Origin: Rapana venosa
Taxonomy: Eukaryota > Mollusca > Gastropoda > Neogastropoda > Muricidae
Length of the DNA: 64,000 bases
NCBI GenBank assembly: GCA_028751875.1
Contig: CM054134.1
Coordinates: forward strand, 65,357,504-65,421,503
Direction of reading: 5' to 3'
The translations under genes were made by a program, and so were the position numbers. Below, in pieces: positions 46,117-60,731 of the stretch. Position 1 is the stretch's first letter, and each line of letters begins with the position of its first letter. The notes beneath the pieces were generated by a model. The model saw only the letters and a program-made list of their open reading frames with translations, was not told the DNA's origin and made no database searches.

Positions 46117-47187
46117 ATGCAGGAAAACACTGAAATGAATCAAATATTAGACATGTGGCATGAATATGGAAAAGAACTGTTTGACAGCAGCAACAGCACT
46201 TCTGATGAATTCTTGACCTGTAATCTAGATCTGCAAGAGCTGGAACCTTTGCCACCAAAAGATGAAAGTACTGATGCCATCAGCCAGATCAAAGAAGATG
46301 TGAGCTTTTGAAGAACTCAGACCCAGTTTTTCACAGTTAACACCATCTTTGTAAAAGGATTTGGGAAACCTGATGATGGCTCAGTGAGTGGATACAACAA
46401 GAATTCATTATGCTCCACAAGAGTGGGGATACTAACATGGGTGATTTTTATTCCATTTTAAATGGAATTCAGTGTTTTAAATTTTCAGGTTTTTTTTAAA
46501 AGGAATATTAAGTTCAAGACCTTGAATCTTCTTGAGAAGGACAGGCATCTGCCCTTGCTCATAGCAAATTTGGAATGACCTGATGGAATGACAACCATTG
46601 TGAATTCTTTGGTTTAAAAAAAGGAGTCCGCCAGGATTGCACATTGTCACTACATTTTTACAGCATATGTACAGAAATAATCATGAGAAAGGCAGTCATA
46701 GATGACATGGGTATTAAAATAGGTAGAAAAATCACAAACTTCAAATACACTGATGATAAAGAACCTATCACAAGCATGAGGAAAAGTTGCTATTGAGTTG
46801 ATACAGAGAGTAACACTAGCTGGCCTTAAGTTGAATGCCAACAAACAAAGTGATGCACAGTAACAGCAAAGACACTCATCAAAATATCAAAATCATTGGA
46901 ATAGATCTGGAATATTTCTAGACTCTGTAAAGAAGAATAATGGCTCTTGTTTGCAAGATTTCAAATCTAGAATTGGTATGGCCAAGTGAAAAGATGATTC
47001 TGTGGAATGATATTTGGAAAGACAAAGGCATACCTAAAGATCTCAATATCAAAATGTCAAAACACAAATCTAACCTGTATTGCTGTATAGGTCAGAAGCC
47101 TGGACATTACCAAAATTTGAAAGAAACAAAATAAACACTGCCAAAATGTGGTTCAATTCAAAATACAGTCAGACAGAAGAACAAGTG
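46117..47187 (+). mobile_element. Decayed LINE, 5' part (split by element D)
   Basis: MWHEYGKELFDSSNS at 46117-46311 resembles the WTEYCSELY block before the RT. 46620-46760 reads GVRQDCTLSLHFYSICTEII, then a DDMGIKIGRKITNFKYTDD segment (YADD decayed to YTDD). 46935-47187 reads ISNLELVWPSEKMIL and ends QSDRRTSA. The protein continues beyond element D at 48937. Many frameshifts and stops. Confidence 0.65.
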
Positions 47188-48005
47188 CAGTGTTGATTCT
47201 AGGGTGCAACCTTGCGGGATTCCCACATTTTTTTCAAAATTGCTGCAAAATTATTCTTGGCAGTGCGCCCTAATGGATGCAAAAAAATCACGTATTTGAA
47301 CAAACAGTGCGCCATTGCAACTACCGTTTGCATAATCTCCAAAATTAAGTGCTACTTCCACCAAAGTTTTCCATCGATGCTTCTTGATTGGTTAAGTGCC
47401 TCACTTTTGACTTATCACAGAAACTGTAGTTCACTCTTGTTAGTTCAACTTTATTAGTTCATGAGGCGGCCATTACATTGATACCCTAGGGATGGCAAGG
47501 TTTTCTTTTTAGCGCATACCAGCCATCGTGGTAGTTAAGGTGGCGTGTCCAACTCTGTTTTCCTCATCATATACATCATCTTCCAAGAGGCATTGTACTC
47601 CAAAAACAAGATAGGCATTTGAGACAGAGATCGTTGAGGAGATAGCAGATGCCAGCAGGTTCGGAGCTGGTAGAACTGGTATGACAAGTAGCCTTGGCTT
47701 GAGAACAGTGATCATGGCTGTATATCAATCATGGAAAGAACAGTGCCTTCACTAAAGGAGGATGCACTAATTACAGAACAGCACTTTGAGCATTACACAA
47801 AAACACTGGGATCGCCAGGAGGCTGTACAAGATGAAAGACTTCATCAGTTAGGTGACACACTCTCTCTTTCTCTCTCTCTCTCTTTCTCTCTCTCTCTTT
47901 CTCTCTCTCAGTTTATGATGGGGGGTGGGAGGGGACAAGACTTTGATATTGGCTTTAACCTATCATCGAGATCTAGATCTGTCTCTGAATGCAGAAGTGC
48001 AAATT

Positions 48006-48094
<89 letters not shown>

Positions 48095-48331
48095 TCTCTC
48101 TCTCAGTGTATGATATGGGGAAAAAAAGCAAGACTTTGATATTGCCTTTAACCTATCCTCTAGATCTAGATCTCTCTCTGAATGTGGAAGTACAAATTCT
48201 CTCTTTCTCTCTCTCTCTCCTCCCCCCCTCTCTCTTCTTTGTACCATGGGGGAGGTGGGGAGACTTTGATATTGGCTTTCACCTTCCCTCATCTCTCTCT
48301 GTCTCTCTGTCTCTTTCTCTCTCTCTGTCTG

Positions 48332-48408
<77 letters not shown>

Positions 48409-48507
48409 GTACCATGGGAGGAAAAAGACTTTGATATTGGCTTTCACCTCTCTTCTCATCTAGATCTAGATCTATCTCTCAAACTCTGTGAAAATACACA
48501 TTTGACT

Positions 48508-48578
<71 letters not shown>

Positions 48579-48931
48579 CCCCCCCCTCTCTCTCTCTCCC
48601 TCTCTCTCTCTCTCTCTCCCTCTCTCTACCCCCTGTCTACACCCTCTCTCCCCCTCTCTCTCCCCCCTCCCCCCTCTTTCTCTTTCCCGTGTCACATGGG
48701 CTGACTACAGATTAACTGCAATTCTTAAGGTGTATATTTCTTTCTTTGTATCTGTCTGTTTATTTTGCTTCTTTTCCTTGAAAAATAGCAGAAACTAGAG
48801 TACTGAGGGTACTATAAGCAAATACTACTTGTCCCCATTATTATGAAGGGAAGGGGGGGATGCAAATGCTCCTTTTTTTTCATTTTAGGGGCACTGTAGG
48901 CCCCTTTTTTAAAATCCTAGAATCAACACTG
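47188..48931. mobile_element. Element D, complete copy 1
   Basis: 1744 bp bounded by perfect 16-bp inverted repeats CAGTGTTGATTCTAGG / CCTAGAATCAACACTG and flanked by the direct repeat AAGTG (47183-47187 and 48932-48936). The host LINE continues on both sides. Left arm (about 650 bp, starting GGTGCAACCTTGCGGGATTC) is unique; the middle holds about four cores of roughly 100 bp (near 47910, 48106, 48240 and 48405) separated by CT tracts; the right arm has a C/G-rich subterminal block. No transposase frame. CAGTG ends suggest hAT, but I cannot assign it firmly. Confidence 0.85.
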
Positions 48932-48936
48932 AAGTG

Positions 48937-49225
48937 AAAGCATTCTTGATAAACTCTAAGTGTAAAGGCAAATGTTACCTGAAATTGATAAGCATAGGCT
49001 GAGATATGTTAGCCATGCAAACAGAAACACACAAACAAATCTGATGATGACAGTTCTCCAAGGCAAGGTTGAGAGCAGAAGGAAGAGGTAGACCGCAACA
49101 TTCTACATTGCCAACATCACTGAGGTCAGGAGATCATAGAACTCAGACAGAGACGGAGAAAGGTGGTGAACCCTGTGGTGCATTACGTGGAGCTCCCACC
49201 ATTGACAGTGGTAGTGGAGACAGTA
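48937..49225 (+). mobile_element. Decayed LINE, 3' part
   Basis: Continues the LINE interrupted by element D: VKAFLINSKCKGKCYLKLIS, a KLRYVSHANRN-like block, then LQGKVESRRKR and GRPQHSTLPTSLRS, ending in APTIDSGSGD. The same order (CKGK, RY-SHA-R, GRP, PPTIDSG) is familiar from the C-terminus of LINE proteins. Confidence 0.65.
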
Positions 49226-49313
49226 AAATAAAAAAGTATAGAAAGAGTAGTTGATAGTATTCTGTGATTATAGATATATTTATACTTAACGGATTTGATT
49301 TTCTGTCTGGCAG

Positions 49314-49449
49314 GCCGAATGACTGCACATGACGTTGCAGCATTTACTCAAGATAGTGTTGTGACCCCATTGACCTCCCTTGATCTTCCGACTTCCTAAT
49401 CGAGTTGGTGCTGAGTCGTGACCCTTGGTTTGTCGACTTCTTTGCTCCT
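49314..49449 (+). CDS. DNAJC10: DNAJC10 exon 7 of 8, with apparent 1-base deletion
   Basis: 136 bases between TCTGGCAG and GTACGT. After two bases completing a codon it reads RMTAHDVAAFTQDSVVTPLT, SLDLPTS, then a stop; one frame over it resumes LIELVLSRDPWFVDFFAP. Vertebrate ERdj5 has ILAFAKESVNSHVTTLGP and EPWLVDFFAP here, so both halves are real. The length needs one more base to keep phase with exon 8. The break is at 49388-49391 (CCGACTT); a G lost from a GG would explain it. This is the linker into the CPPC thioredoxin domain. Confidence 0.8.
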
Positions 49450-49552
49450 GTACGTATTTGACTTTTTGCTTCCACTGTTTGATTTATAAATTTAACAAGA
49501 CTTACCTGTAAGTTGTGGTAAGTTGGGATTATTTGGAGTCTAGTGATTGGGA

Positions 49553-50047
49553 AGTCAAGTTAAGTCAAGTCAAAAACACTTTAATTATCTCATGAAGGGC
49601 AATTACAATACTGACAGGCACATTGATAGTATCATAATGTCAAAAGACAAAAAAGTTACATTTCATATTGATAAAACATTCCAAGATAACTTAAATAAAA
49701 ATGTCATGAACACACACATGCACGCATGCACACACACACACACACACACTCGCACACCAATTGGGAATAAGTGTTATAAACCCATTGACTAGAACAGACA
49801 TAAACTTATTATTTACGCACGCACATACGCAACATGCACACTTACACAAGCACACACATACACCGATTATTGAATACAATGACAATGTTTTAAGGACCAT
49901 TAACTAAGAAGACAGAGACTTATTTCATATTATCTCATGCACGCACGCACACACGCAGGCACACACACACACATTTTCTCTTATAGCATGAAGGCAGGAA
50001 CACAAACCCACACTCACACATGCAAGCATCTGCGTGCTTACAGCTGA

Positions 50048-50097
<50 letters not shown>

Positions 50098-50150
50098 CAC
50101 ACACACCCACACACACACACACACACACTCTCTCTCTCTCTCTCTCACAT
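49553..50150 (-). mobile_element. LINE 3' region with ACTTG-type terminus and CA arrays
   Basis: At the left end, minus strand, AAAGTGTTTTTGACTTGACT then further ACTTG units; the rest is CA-rich with ACGCACGCAC interruptions (49720-49755, 50050-50128) and a short CT run. No coding sequence. Confidence 0.5.
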
Positions 50151-50157
50151 ATATTGA

Positions 50158-50960
50158 CTACTCATAACAATGACAATCACATAAGTAATTTAGAGAAATG
50201 TAAAAACTAGTAGTCAATGTAGAAGTATTGGGTACCAGGCTTGAGTTGGCCAGTCTGGAGCCACCAGTACACCTGAGTTCAGGTCCTCTGCACCTTCTAA
50301 AAGAGTCAGGCAATGACACTGAATGGAAGGAAAGCCAAGAAATGAATCTTTTTATTAAAAGCTGTAAAGCATCAATCACTTCTGCAGCAAGGTCTGGCCT
50401 GAAAGATACAAATCTTTTCAACTGTGCATTTAGTTTGGAAACAAACAAATCTATGTCAGGTACTGCATTCAGCAAAGAGCTGCCTGCAAAAGATCACTGT
50501 TCAACATCCATTCAGTCACTAGGTTCATCTTTCTGGATTCTGCGTTGGCCACAAAATTTTCCAGCCTGGAATGTGAGCTGCACTGACAAATATCCTGTGT
50601 TCAATACACCATGACCAGATAGTATGTGTTAATTCATTACAGGAGTCAGTGAGAAGTACCCATATAATTTAAGCATGCAATGGCTGTGGTATTATCCAGC
50701 ATAAGTCTAACATGCTTTCCTTGAATCTGCACCTGGAAGGATTTCATGGCAAAAAATGTGGCATTTGATTCTAAGTAGTTAATATGGAAAGTCTTACTGT
50801 CTACACTGGTAACCAAACCCCTCCAGAATAGACTCCTCAATACACAGCCCAGCCTTGAAGACTTGCATCAGAATGGACCACAATGTCTGGATCTAGATAG
50901 TACACCTCATTGAAAGCATCAGTAATGTTCTCTATCCACCATACTAACCCCTTTCTACCA
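50158..50960 (-). mobile_element. DIRS-like retrotransposon fragment (RNase H region)
   Basis: Minus strand: a VVHSDASLQGWAV-like block (the RNase H D of HSDAS), then HINYLESNATFFAMKSF and KHVRLMLDNTTAIACLNYMG (50840-50646), then PDIDLFVSKLNAQLKRFVSF and RPDLAAEVIDAL (50475 onward). HINYLEL-A-FFALK, LDNTTAVAYIN and PxIDLFAS--N-QLPKFVSW-PDP-A are characteristic of DIRS-type RT/RNase H, by recall. Frame changes separate the pieces. No tyrosine recombinase is visible. Confidence 0.7.
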
Positions 50961-51099
50961 GCCTCCTATCTTTTTCCATCTGCCTGTAATGCAGGGGCCC
51001 AAATTTTACAGCAGGGAAACTGGACACAATCAGTCCAATAATTTTGGCTAACACTCTGTGAAATATTGAGTGCTTTGATCAAACTCTTGCAGCTTAGGA

Positions 51100-54000
51100 G
51101 CAGATGTGTGTAATGATTTTTGTGAGACTATAAGTCCCCTGACTGACCCTGTTCTTTTACCATCTTCCATTCCTGACTCGCCATCCTTGTCTACTCTTCC
51201 AGTGCACAAATCTCTACCATCGCCCTCAGCCTCTTCCTCTGATAGTCATAGTCAATCACCACTGTCTTCTTCGACCTCTTTGCCTCCCTCAGACTTCTCC
51301 ACATGTTTCTTCTCAACGCTCAATCTGTCTGTCCTTATGGCAAAGCCGACTTAATTCTGACTTCATTTCTGAACACCACATAGATCTAGCTTTCTTACAG
51401 AAACTTGGCTAAAGCCACTTGGTCACGAACCAAAGATAAAACAACTGACGCCACCTGGCTACAAAAGTCTTTCTTTCCCCGACTCTCCCGTGGAGGTGGC
51501 ATTGCCATCGTCTACAAAGACACTCTGCATCAACTCTTTCTATCTGTCACTCCCTTCCATTTTCACCCGAATCTTTCGAAGTCTGTGAACTCAGCCTCAC
51601 CTTACCTGGCCACTCTGTTACTCTCTGTTGCCTTTACCATCCACCTCCCACCGTAGAAACAATTTGAGGTCTTCAGTTTTCCACCAAGAGTTTCAATCAC
51701 TCCTTGACCATTTCAGCCTCTCCCAAGAAACTTATCATTCTTGGTGACTTCACCTTCCACTTTGACAACCAGTCCTCTCCTGATGTTAAGCGACTTTCTC
51801 TTTCTTTGTCTAACCACTCTCTTCCCAACTGGTAAACGAACCAACACACAGATCTGGTAACATTTAGACTGGCTTATCACCGATGTTTCACAAGGTCTAA
51901 TCACATCTCAGTCTGTATCTGTCACTGACGAACTGCTCTCCGATCATTCTACCATTCTTTTCTCCCTGAACATTGCAAAACCTATCAGAAGAAGAAGTGC
52001 ATTACCCGTCGCAACCTCAAGGCCATAGATATCAAACTTTTCTTCCCAAGCTGCTGAACGTCTATCACAAATCCCTGACCATACTGACCCTTCTAAACAC
52101 TACAATACCGTCCTCAGCCAACTCCTTGATGAGCATGCACCTCCTACTGACCATCTCCTCCTGATAGGCCCTGTGCACCATGGTAACACCCATGACATCC
52201 TGGTCGCAAAACGCAAACGCCGGCAACTAGAACGGCAATGGCGTAAAACAAAAACTGAAATAAACAAACAGCTTCTTCGTAAACAAATCAACAAAGTCAA
52301 AACCTTAATCCATTCAGCAAAAACAAAGTATTACTCTTCTCAAGTTCTTGATGCCACATCTATGAAATCTCTCTTTTCCCTCACATCCACTCTGCTTGGA
52401 TCTGCGAAGGCTAGCCCTCTGCCTTCTATCTACAACCACTCTGAACTTCCTTCCATATTTTCTGCATTCTTTTCTGACAAAATCCGCAACATCGCTCTAG
52501 CTTGGATCAGACTCCTTTCCAGCCTGCAATTGTGATCCTCAATTTTCTGGCACTCCTCTCCTATCCTTTATCCAGCAAGCGAGAAAGAAATCGAGACAAT
52601 TCTGAAAGGAATGACTATAAAATCATGCGATCTCGACCCCATACCTGCTTCTCTTTTCGCGCAGTGCCTGCCACAGCTCATACCCACTATCAAAAGATAG
52701 TAAAACTCATCTCTTGTTTCTGGAAATGTTCCTTCAGCTCTCAATACTGCTTTAGTCACACATTACTCAAAAAGCATGACCTTGACCCTAACATTCTGAA
52801 GAATTACAGACCTGTTTCCAACCTACCTTTTATCTTTAAAGTCCTTGAAAGAGTAGTTCTGAAACAGCTCAACAACCACCTTCTCTCCAACAATCTTCTT
52901 CCTGCGTTTCAGTCTGCCTATCGTGCCAACCACAGCACTGAAACCACTCTAGTTCACACCTTAAACATGCTTCTACTTGCTTCTGACTCAGGGAAAATCT
53001 CCCTCCTCACTCTACTCGACTTATCTGCAGCCTTCGACACTATTGACCACTCTATCCTTCTCTCCCGTCTTCAAGAAACATTTGGTGTTACTGGTACAGC
53101 CCTCACCTGGTTTAGATCATACCTGAATGACCGATTCCAGACAGTCACAGTAAACAAGATTCAGTCAGTACCTGCCAGACTGGAATGTGGAGTCCCGCAG
53201 GGATCAGTTCTGGGCCCTGTTCTTTTCACTCTCTACACCGCTCCACTGTCACATATATTTAACCGTCATCAGATCAACCATCACTTTTATGCAGATGACT
53301 CTCAGATTCTAAGCAGTGACACTCCTGAAAATCTGCCCTCCCTCTTGATGAATATGACCTACTGCTTTCAAGATATCCAAACTGGATGATAGAGAACAAG
53401 TTACAACTAAACGCTGATAAAACTGAAGCCTTGCTTGTAGGGACCAAAAACAAACTCTCTTCCATTACAACAGCTCAATAGAATTCGGCAATGCATCAGT
53501 CCCTCTATCCACTGCTGTAAAGTATCTAGGGGTCATATTGACAAACACACTCTATGCAAAAATTCATCACCATGACCTGCAGTCCTGCTTCTATCAATTA
53601 CGACGTATTAGTGCAATTCGAAAGTACCTGTCCACAGAGGCAACATCAAAACTCGTGGCATCTCTCATTCTTTCACGTCTGGACTATTGCAATTCTCTTT
53701 TGTCTGGTCTGCCAGCATCATCTATTCCACTCCCTTCAACGTATTCAAAACTCTGCAGCTCGACTAGTCCTCAGAAAGAAAAAATCTGAGCACATTACCC
53801 CTCTCTTGCGATCTCTCCACTGGCTGCCTGTGCCACAAAGAATAAACTATAAGATCAGTACTCTCTGTACAAATGTCTCCACAAAACAGCACCTTCCTAC
53901 CTCTGTGAATGTCATGACCTGTACACCCCTTCTCGTTCCCTTCACTCTGCTGCAGATTCCTTGTGCTACAAACACCTAGATTCAACCAGTCCACTGTGGC

Positions 54001-54199
54001 CGTCGCTCTTTCTCTGTTTCTGGTCCATCAATCTGGAATGGCCCTTATCTCTCTTCGCCAAAGGCCTTCCTGTGACACTTTAAATCTGGCCTCAAGATTT
54101 ATTTGTTTCAAACCTAAGATTTTCCTCTCCTGTTTCATTTCATAGCTGTTGCTGCTTTTTTCAACAGCCAAAAAATCCCATCACCCTGCCAGAGAGTAT

Positions 54200-54254
<55 letters not shown>

Positions 54255-54413
54255 TGTGTGTATGTTTGGACTTGTTAGAACTATTACTTGCTATTGGTTT
54301 GCATGACTGTGTAAGAATGAATTGAGTGCAAGCGCTTGATTTGTCTGGGCAAGATACAGCACTGTATAAATTCCATTTATTATTATTTTTTTATTATTAT
54401 TATTATTATTATT
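51100..54413 (+). mobile_element. LINE-B, long but decayed copy
   Basis: Corresponds to the 27.9-31.2 kb element from the serine-rich leader (PSSIPDSPSLSTLPVHKSLP), through endonuclease remnants (SRGGGIAIVYKDT at about 51487), KRKRRQLERQWRKTKTEINK (52210), RT with LLTLLDLSAAFDTIDHSI, CGVPQGSVLGPVLFTLY and HHFYADDSQILSSD (52780-53390), SAARLVLRKKKSEHITPL (53755), to a GT run and an ATT tail (54374-54413). Single-base indels recur every 100-300 bp, unlike the cleaner copies. At about 52240 it keeps the arginine codon lost in the 29-kb copy. Confidence 0.88.
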
Positions 54414-56085
54414 ATCATCAATATGGAAGCAACCAAATTTGGGGTTATTTCCCTTTCTTCCCCCAGACAGAGCCTTGTCCATCTTGTCCATCTCATTGAT
54501 GTTGTTCAAAGCAGACACAAGATTGTCTCCAAACAAATGATTGCTTATTGTCATGGCTCAGCGTCAGAACATTGATAATTTGTGCATGGTGTGCCCTAGC
54601 AATGCGATAGCATCTGTAAGTTTGAATCAAGCTTTGTTGAGTTGCAAAGCCTCGTTTGGTCCGCCATGTGCTTAGTAGCCTTGATAATGGCTCGTTGCGT
54701 ATGCATAATTTTGAGGTTGGCTTTCCTCTTTTTCAAAGAAAGTTAGGCCCAAAACTTCTTTATTGACAAGTGGAACAACAAGCTTTTCACAGTTCTCACT
54801 TTTAAAATTTTTTCACTTAGTTTTCGGCTGAAACAACCATTGATTAATGTCGCCAGTCCATCACTGATGCGGGCACTGAGCACTTCACTTTTGGACAATT
54901 CCTGTTTGATTTTGTTGAACAACTTAACTTCATCATTACAAAAGAGAACCTTACAAGAAGAGGCCTGCCCTTCCATTAGATCTTTCATTCTGCAGTTCGA
55001 GGTCTTCCTGTAAGACCAAGATGTCACAATCATCATAATGACGCTATGATGTTTCAGTGACTTTTATTTCCATTTGAGCGAGGTCCTCAAAAGATGCTCA
55101 AAGTCTTCAAATTTCTTTTCCCATTTTTTAATCTAGTTTTTGTGCAACATCCTGCAATCTCTCTTTAATCTTATCCTCTTGGCTGGGTCTTGCTCCATAA
55201 TACAAACAGTAGGGTCACCCTCCTGTGAACTCGTGGTTCCAGACCTGGTTCTGGCACCAGGCTGAAAGCCATTGTTTTTTGTTTGTCAATCTGAATAGGG
55301 ACACAGAACCTGGCTGAAGTAAAGTTACTGATAGGACTCAGCCGTGTTATATAAACACTGAAAACTACCACCAAAAAAAAAAGAATATATGGAATGAACT
55401 GACCTGGTAAAATTATTCCTGATACTTAATGGGCAGCAAAAGAACTTGTCTCTATTCTGGCAGCATGCAAGTATCACTGGCTACATTCGCGCACATCACA
55501 TCTCACATGATTTGTGAATGACTCATCGCTAGACATTGAATAATCAAAGAATATGTGTAAGTCTATGGTATTAATGCACATAGGAATACAAGGGTAACTG
55601 CTTGAATTTGTACCCGCGTAGTAATAAATCAGTAGATTAGCAGACCCTACACTGACAGTTAATTTTGTTTGTGGCATTTTCAGGTATTTGTTTATTTTCG
55701 TATACAAGAAACCTTCACAAGCTCTGCCCTAGCATGCCTGCATGCTCAGACATCATCTACATGAATCAGTGCATTTATTCAAATGCATCTGAAATTCATA
55801 AGAATCAGTAATAAATAAAATGTAAAGGCAGGAAGAAGAAAAGAGAAAATATGTCTAAAAGAAAATGCCAGTTCACAGAAAAAGATACTCTGTACCTCAT
55901 TACTGAGAGGAAAAGAAACTGGGGATCATAAATGAATACTGTGGTCCTCAGAAACATGTAAAACCTATAGCCTCATCACAATTGCAAAGAATTAGTGTGA
56001 TGTACATTTGTGAATTAATTTATGAATTTGGAATATCATTATTCCATTTCAGAAACTGGTTTTGAAAGACATGGTAGTAATGTTA
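54414..56085. other. Unassigned; weak coding traces on minus strand
   Basis: A 97-codon minus-strand frame at 55036-54743 (VLSARISDGLATLINGCFS) and another at 54554-54450 have protein-like composition, possibly decayed retroelement gag, but I do not recognise them. 55400-56085 shows nothing. Confidence 0.35.
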
Positions 56086-56089
56086 TTAA

Positions 56090-56725
56090 CTCATTGGAGT
56101 CGCAGTGAAATGGATCCCGCCATTTTGTGATGACGCGTGATTTTGGCTATATTTGAAAAATTCAGCAGACTTACCCAACATAATAATGACATACACATTA
56201 TACATCATTGAGAAGTTCATAATGTCTTCTTTTGATATTGTTTCACAGTTTTTTAATAGATGACTGTATTTATTTTTTACAAATTTCCAAAATATATCAC
56301 TGAATGCTGAAAAATAAAAAGTTTTGAAAATTAGGGTTGGTATCTTAAATGGCTTGCACTATTCATCAACTAGTCCCCTTGAAGCAATGTGATGATTTTT
56401 CACCAAAGTAAAGTTCCCTGAAGCTGGCTGAATCCATGTGATGTCACTTTTTGTACAACAGATTATTTTTTTTAAAGAATCATATCACTGGAGTGCCTGA
56501 AATCCCAAAAATATCACTTGTTGACATGTCAAACAAAATTGGCCAACAGATAAAAACTAGGCAAGCTTATGGTCAAGGAAAGCAACTGCGTTTAGAAAAA
56601 TGATTGCCCTATAGGCCAGAGTACTTTCCCTTGAGTTAACCATCACTTTGTGTTTTTTAAAAAATTCGTAAGTCTGCCGATTCTTAAGCTTCGGCACGTC
56701 ACAGTAAAGGAAAAGAGTCAATGAG
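56090..56725. mobile_element. TTAA-flanked MITE
   Basis: TTAA (56086-56089) then CTCATTGGAGTC at the left; GACTCAATGAG then TTAA (56726-56729) at the right. The first seven bases are perfectly inverted and the following part roughly so. 636 bp, non-coding, AT-rich inside. The right TTAA is also the left TTAA of the next element. Confidence 0.55.
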
Positions 56726-57029
56726 TTAACGCTTACAGTACTAGATATCTGCTGACAATTACTTCCCTGTCTTGAATTTCTTCCCAGGCTCTCTACCCTT
56801 CAGTACTGTCAGCTGGTTTTCCAGCAATAACGGTAGCAGAAGAGGGGTTGTTTATAGTGATCAGTCATGCAGCTAACTGGCATCAACGGGACTCTGGTAG
56901 ATAGTTTTGTTAAGGCAAACACTGCTTCTCCTTTCCCACAAGAATGTTTATATGCTTCCTGGGTTCATAGTTTTAGTAGAGGGAATATCTTACTAGCACA
57001 GTTTTTCTCTGTCACTTGTCCTGTGCAAA

Positions 57030-57146
57030 ATGGAGGAAGAAGACGCTGACCAATTTTCTGACATTGAAATTTATCAAAATTGTGACGATTTTGACCTGTT
57101 CGAGTTGAATGACGAGGAAAGAGCAGAGATTAATGCTGCTATAAAT
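57030..57146 (+). pseudogene. Acidic ORF interrupted by LINE-B
   Basis: Begins MEEEDADQFSDIEIYQNCDD and continues LFELNDEERAEINAAI before the LINE-B tail. Beyond the LINE, at about 57806, the frame resumes DSDSDIGDELDDENLPLIYH and soon decays. An acidic Asp/Ser-rich N-terminus fits a piggyBac transposase and the TTAA-flanked context, but the catalytic part is absent, so this assignment is inference. Confidence 0.4.
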
Positions 57147-57147
57147 C

Positions 57148-57180
<33 letters not shown>

Positions 57181-57805
57181 GGAACTTATATAGCACTATA
57201 TTTTGCAAAGACAAATCAAAGGGCATGCATTCAACCTTATCTTACACAGTCATGCAATCAATAATAGTTTAAACAAACAGATATTGCAGACAAAATCTAT
57301 GAAATAAATTTTCAATAGTCAAATGTTTTTCAAAAGCGCACACACACACTCACACAGGTCGTATACTTTAGCAGGGTGATAGGACATGGGTTAGTGAGGT
57401 GGGATAGTTTGATATGAAACAGGAGGGGGGAAATCTTAGGTTTGAAATAAATATGTCTTGAGGGTGGATTTAAAAGTGTCATAACTAGGTTTCTGGCGAA
57501 GAGAGAGAGGGAGCTCATTCCAGGTTGATGGACCCAAAATAGAGAAAGAGCGGCGGCCAACGGTGGATTGATTGAATCTAGGTATTCGTAGGAACAAGGT
57601 ATCTGCAGCAGAATGGAGGGAAAGTGAAGAGTGTATAGGATAAGACATTCACAGAGGTAGGAGGGTGCAGTTTTGTGGAGACATTTGTAACAGAGGGTAC
57701 TGATCTTATAATTTACTCTCTGTGGCACAGGCAGCCAGTGGAGAGATCGCAAGAGAGGGGTAATGTGCTCAGATTTTTTCTTTCTGAGAACTAGTCGAGC
57801 TGTGG
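57147..57805 (-). mobile_element. LINE-B copy, 5'-truncated, 3' third only
   Basis: From the right: ARLVLRKKKSEHITPLLRSL, HWLPVPQRVNYKISTLCYKC, FSILGPSTWNELPLSLR, then the 3' UTR and an AAT/ATT tail at 57147-57178. Inserted in the acidic ORF at 57030. Confidence 0.88.
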
Positions 57806-58255
57806 AGTGATAGTGATAGTGATATTGGTGATGAACTAGACGATGAGAATTTGCCACTTATTTATCACCGACACTTTCAAGATTTTCCACACCTGTGTCA
57901 CCTAAGTGTGACATGTGACAGAGGATGCAGACAAGTGACATGTACATAAGTGTATTACAAAAAAAGTAGTGTAGTGTTTTTTCTGTTTTTGGTCGTGATA
58001 ACCTCCATAACTGATTCAAAATGGACATAAACATTTCTCTATTGCATGGCTGTTTTCTTGGGTGAAACCGACATAACAGTTGAGGTGACAATAAGTACTG
58101 TGACAGTCATTGTGACTGGATACCTTGTTCTGCACAAGTGATGGAGATATTGAGGACATCAAACTGTAAGTTACTTCATTTTTGGCATCCTCATATCTTA
58201 TCAATTCTTCGTTTGCATGCATTTGTCATCAGTTGTTTTTATGTGACATAGGAAA

Positions 58256-58542
58256 AAAAAAAGTATGTTCTTTCGAGCAGAAGGCCCATGGAGCCGGAGC
58301 TTATCCCGGTTTCTGTAGTGTTAAGCGAACTGATGGTTTTTCACCACCCCTGTGACAGGACGCTAGTCTGTCGCCAGATACTTCCCCAGCAGAGCTGGTA
58401 CCACTTGTACACCTGGGTGGAGTGAGGAAAATATGAGTAAAGTGTCTTTCCCAAGGACACAACACCGAGCCGAGCGGGGATCGAACCCGCGACCTCTGGA
58501 TCACGAGTTGACCGCCTAAACCACTCAACCACGGTGCCTCCA
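58256..58542 (-). mobile_element. Complete tRNA-derived SINE, second family
   Basis: Flanked by perfect 13-bp direct repeats GTGACATAGGAAA (58243-58255 and 58543-58555). Minus strand: tRNA-like head with A box TGGTTGAGTGG and B box GGGTTCGATCCC, then a body with CTTGGGAAAGACACTTTACT and CTCCACCCAGGTGTACAAGT, ending in a poly-A (poly-T at 58256 on plus). Different body from the V-SINEs. The exact duplication and intact promoter boxes suggest a young copy. Confidence 0.9.
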
Positions 58543-58766
58543 GTGACATAGGAAATGTCACATTTATTGACACCCGTCACATAAATCACACACACAAGTG
58601 CAAAGTTCTAGTCTTAAAGAAAATCTACATTCAATTCTGCACACAGCACCTTTAATGCAAAATTCTATGTAAGATTTACTGAGGTACCCTTTTTGCACTC
58701 TTCTGCACCTCAGAAAACCAGGAATTGAAGGAAAATTCAATTGTGCGGTTTTCCACCTTACAGGAC

Positions 58767-60731
<1,965 letters not shown>

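Noticed and set aside
47860..48510. Regular core-spacer-core arrangement resembling a CRISPR array
   Set aside because: Spacers are CT repeats, units are about 100 bp and vary in length, and the context is an animal intron.
47989..48798. A 269-codon Ser/Leu-rich frame and similar ones in other CT arrays (17760-18241, 39215-39604, 59593-60384)
   Set aside because: Low-complexity CT repeats read as Ser-Leu or Glu-Arg; the conserved cores of element D are read in different frames in different copies.
58467..58542. A functional tRNA gene on the minus strand
   Set aside because: A and B boxes are present, but the segment is the head of a SINE with body, poly-A tail and 13-bp target duplication. 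The same applies to the heads at 15870, 44120, 44520, 62000 and 62490.
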